5,391 bases of DNA from Sideroxydans sp. GTDB taxonomy: Bacteria; Pseudomonadota; Gammaproteobacteria; Burkholderiales; Gallionellaceae. Of the stretch, positions 5,014-5,391 are shown in pieces. The notes under the pieces were generated by a model, which had not been told where the DNA came from, searched no databases, and saw only the letters and a list, made by a program, of their open reading frames with translations. The position numbers and the translations under genes are program-made. The DNA is taken from the NCBI GenBank assembly GCA_030823965.1, contig JAVBYP010000273.1, positions 1 to 5,391 of the forward strand, written 5' to 3'. The first letter of the stretch is position 1; every line of letters starts with the position of its first letter.

Positions 5014-5391
5014 ATGAAATCGACTGACCAATTTTTCGACATCGCTTCGGTAGAACGCGAAACCGGAATCGGAAAAGACACCCTACGCGTGTGGGAAAAA
5101 CGCTATGGATTCCCTATCCCTGTGCGTGCAGAGCGCGATGAACGCCTCTACCCGAACTCACAGGTAGAGCAACTAAGATTGATAAAACGCTTGATAGGCA
5201 ATGGGTTGCGGCCATCCAAGGTGGTCGGACTAGCTACGAGTGAGCTTGATGCACTGCTTGCAGGAGCAAAGACCAATGTCGCAGATCATCCAGCGCATGT
5301 CGTGCACTTTGTTGAACTCATCAAGTCACACAAGGCCAGCGCGTTGCGTATCGCACTTGGACGCGCACTACTTGAACATGGACTGGAAGAA
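5014..5391 (+). CDS. MerR-family transcriptional regulator, N-terminal part (LitR/CarH/PplR-like candidate)
   Basis: The reading frame is open from ATG 5014 to the right edge, giving 126 residues; the C-terminus is missing. Residues 8-75 form a MerR winged helix-turn-helix: FDIASVERETGIGKDTLRVWEKRYGFP is the classic recognition part, with R-x-W-E-x-R-Y-G, followed by the ERLYP wing and a helical segment (VEQLRLIKRLI). From about residue 96 a second helical region begins (FVELIKSHKASALRIALGRALLEHGLEE). It resembles the helical domain that precedes a B12-binding domain in CarH/LitR-like proteins and replaces it in short class II relatives. Whether a cobalamin-binding motif follows cannot be seen. 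AGGA at 5003-5006 lies seven bases upstream of the ATG. Divergence from the lipid-modification operon suggests it controls that operon and itself through the shared intergenic region. Light or oxidative-stress sensing is inference from known relatives; a non-light MerR regulator remains possible. Confidence 0.9.
   Translation, partial: MKSTDQFFDIASVERETGIGKDTLRVWEKRYGFPIPVRAERDERLYPNSQVEQLRLIKRLIGNGLRPSKVVGLATSELDALLAGAKTNVADHPAHVVHFVELIKSHKASALRIALGRALLEHGLEE

Overview
The window carries one tightly packed minus-strand operon of five genes and a divergent plus-strand regulator, separated by a single 84-base intergenic region. Base composition is moderate (near 50% GC by eye). Protein style and gene content point to a Gram-negative proteobacterium, probably a betaproteobacterium. 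The lineage is an inference from the look of the proteins, not a measured placement.

Reading the operon in its direction of transcription (right to left): an FAD-dependent amine-oxidase-fold oxidoreductase (3628-4929), a DUF1365 protein (2865-3635), a class I SAM methyltransferase of the cyclopropane-fatty-acid synthase family (1627-2868), a secreted chalcone-isomerase-like protein (1094-1630), and an MFS transporter of the GPH/MelB type that runs off the left edge (1-1097). The genes overlap by 8, 4, 4 and 4 bases, so they are almost certainly co-transcribed and translationally coupled. To the right, 5014-5391 holds the N-terminal 126 residues of a MerR-family regulator that runs off the right edge.

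This gene set is the conserved membrane-lipid modification module known from photo-oxidative and singlet-oxygen responses. In many proteobacteria it sits under an ECF sigma factor/ChrR pair. In others it is under MerR-type light regulators of the LitR/CarH/PplR kind. A divergent MerR gene here suggests the second type of wiring. The likely job is to methylate unsaturated acyl chains of membrane phospholipids in situ (methyltransferase) and then oxidise or desaturate them (FAD enzyme), possibly toward methyl-branched or furan fatty acids. DUF1365, the chalcone-isomerase-like protein and the transporter have unknown partner roles.

The 84-base intergenic region is dense with symmetry: a perfect 10-bp inverted repeat that also contains both Shine-Dalgarno sequences, two further dyads, a 9-bp-spaced triplet of ACA elements, and a good sigma70-like promoter for the operon. 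It is the best candidate for an undescribed regulatory element here. No RNA genes, mobile elements, CRISPR arrays or terminators were seen. No gene-free stretch exceeds 100 bases.
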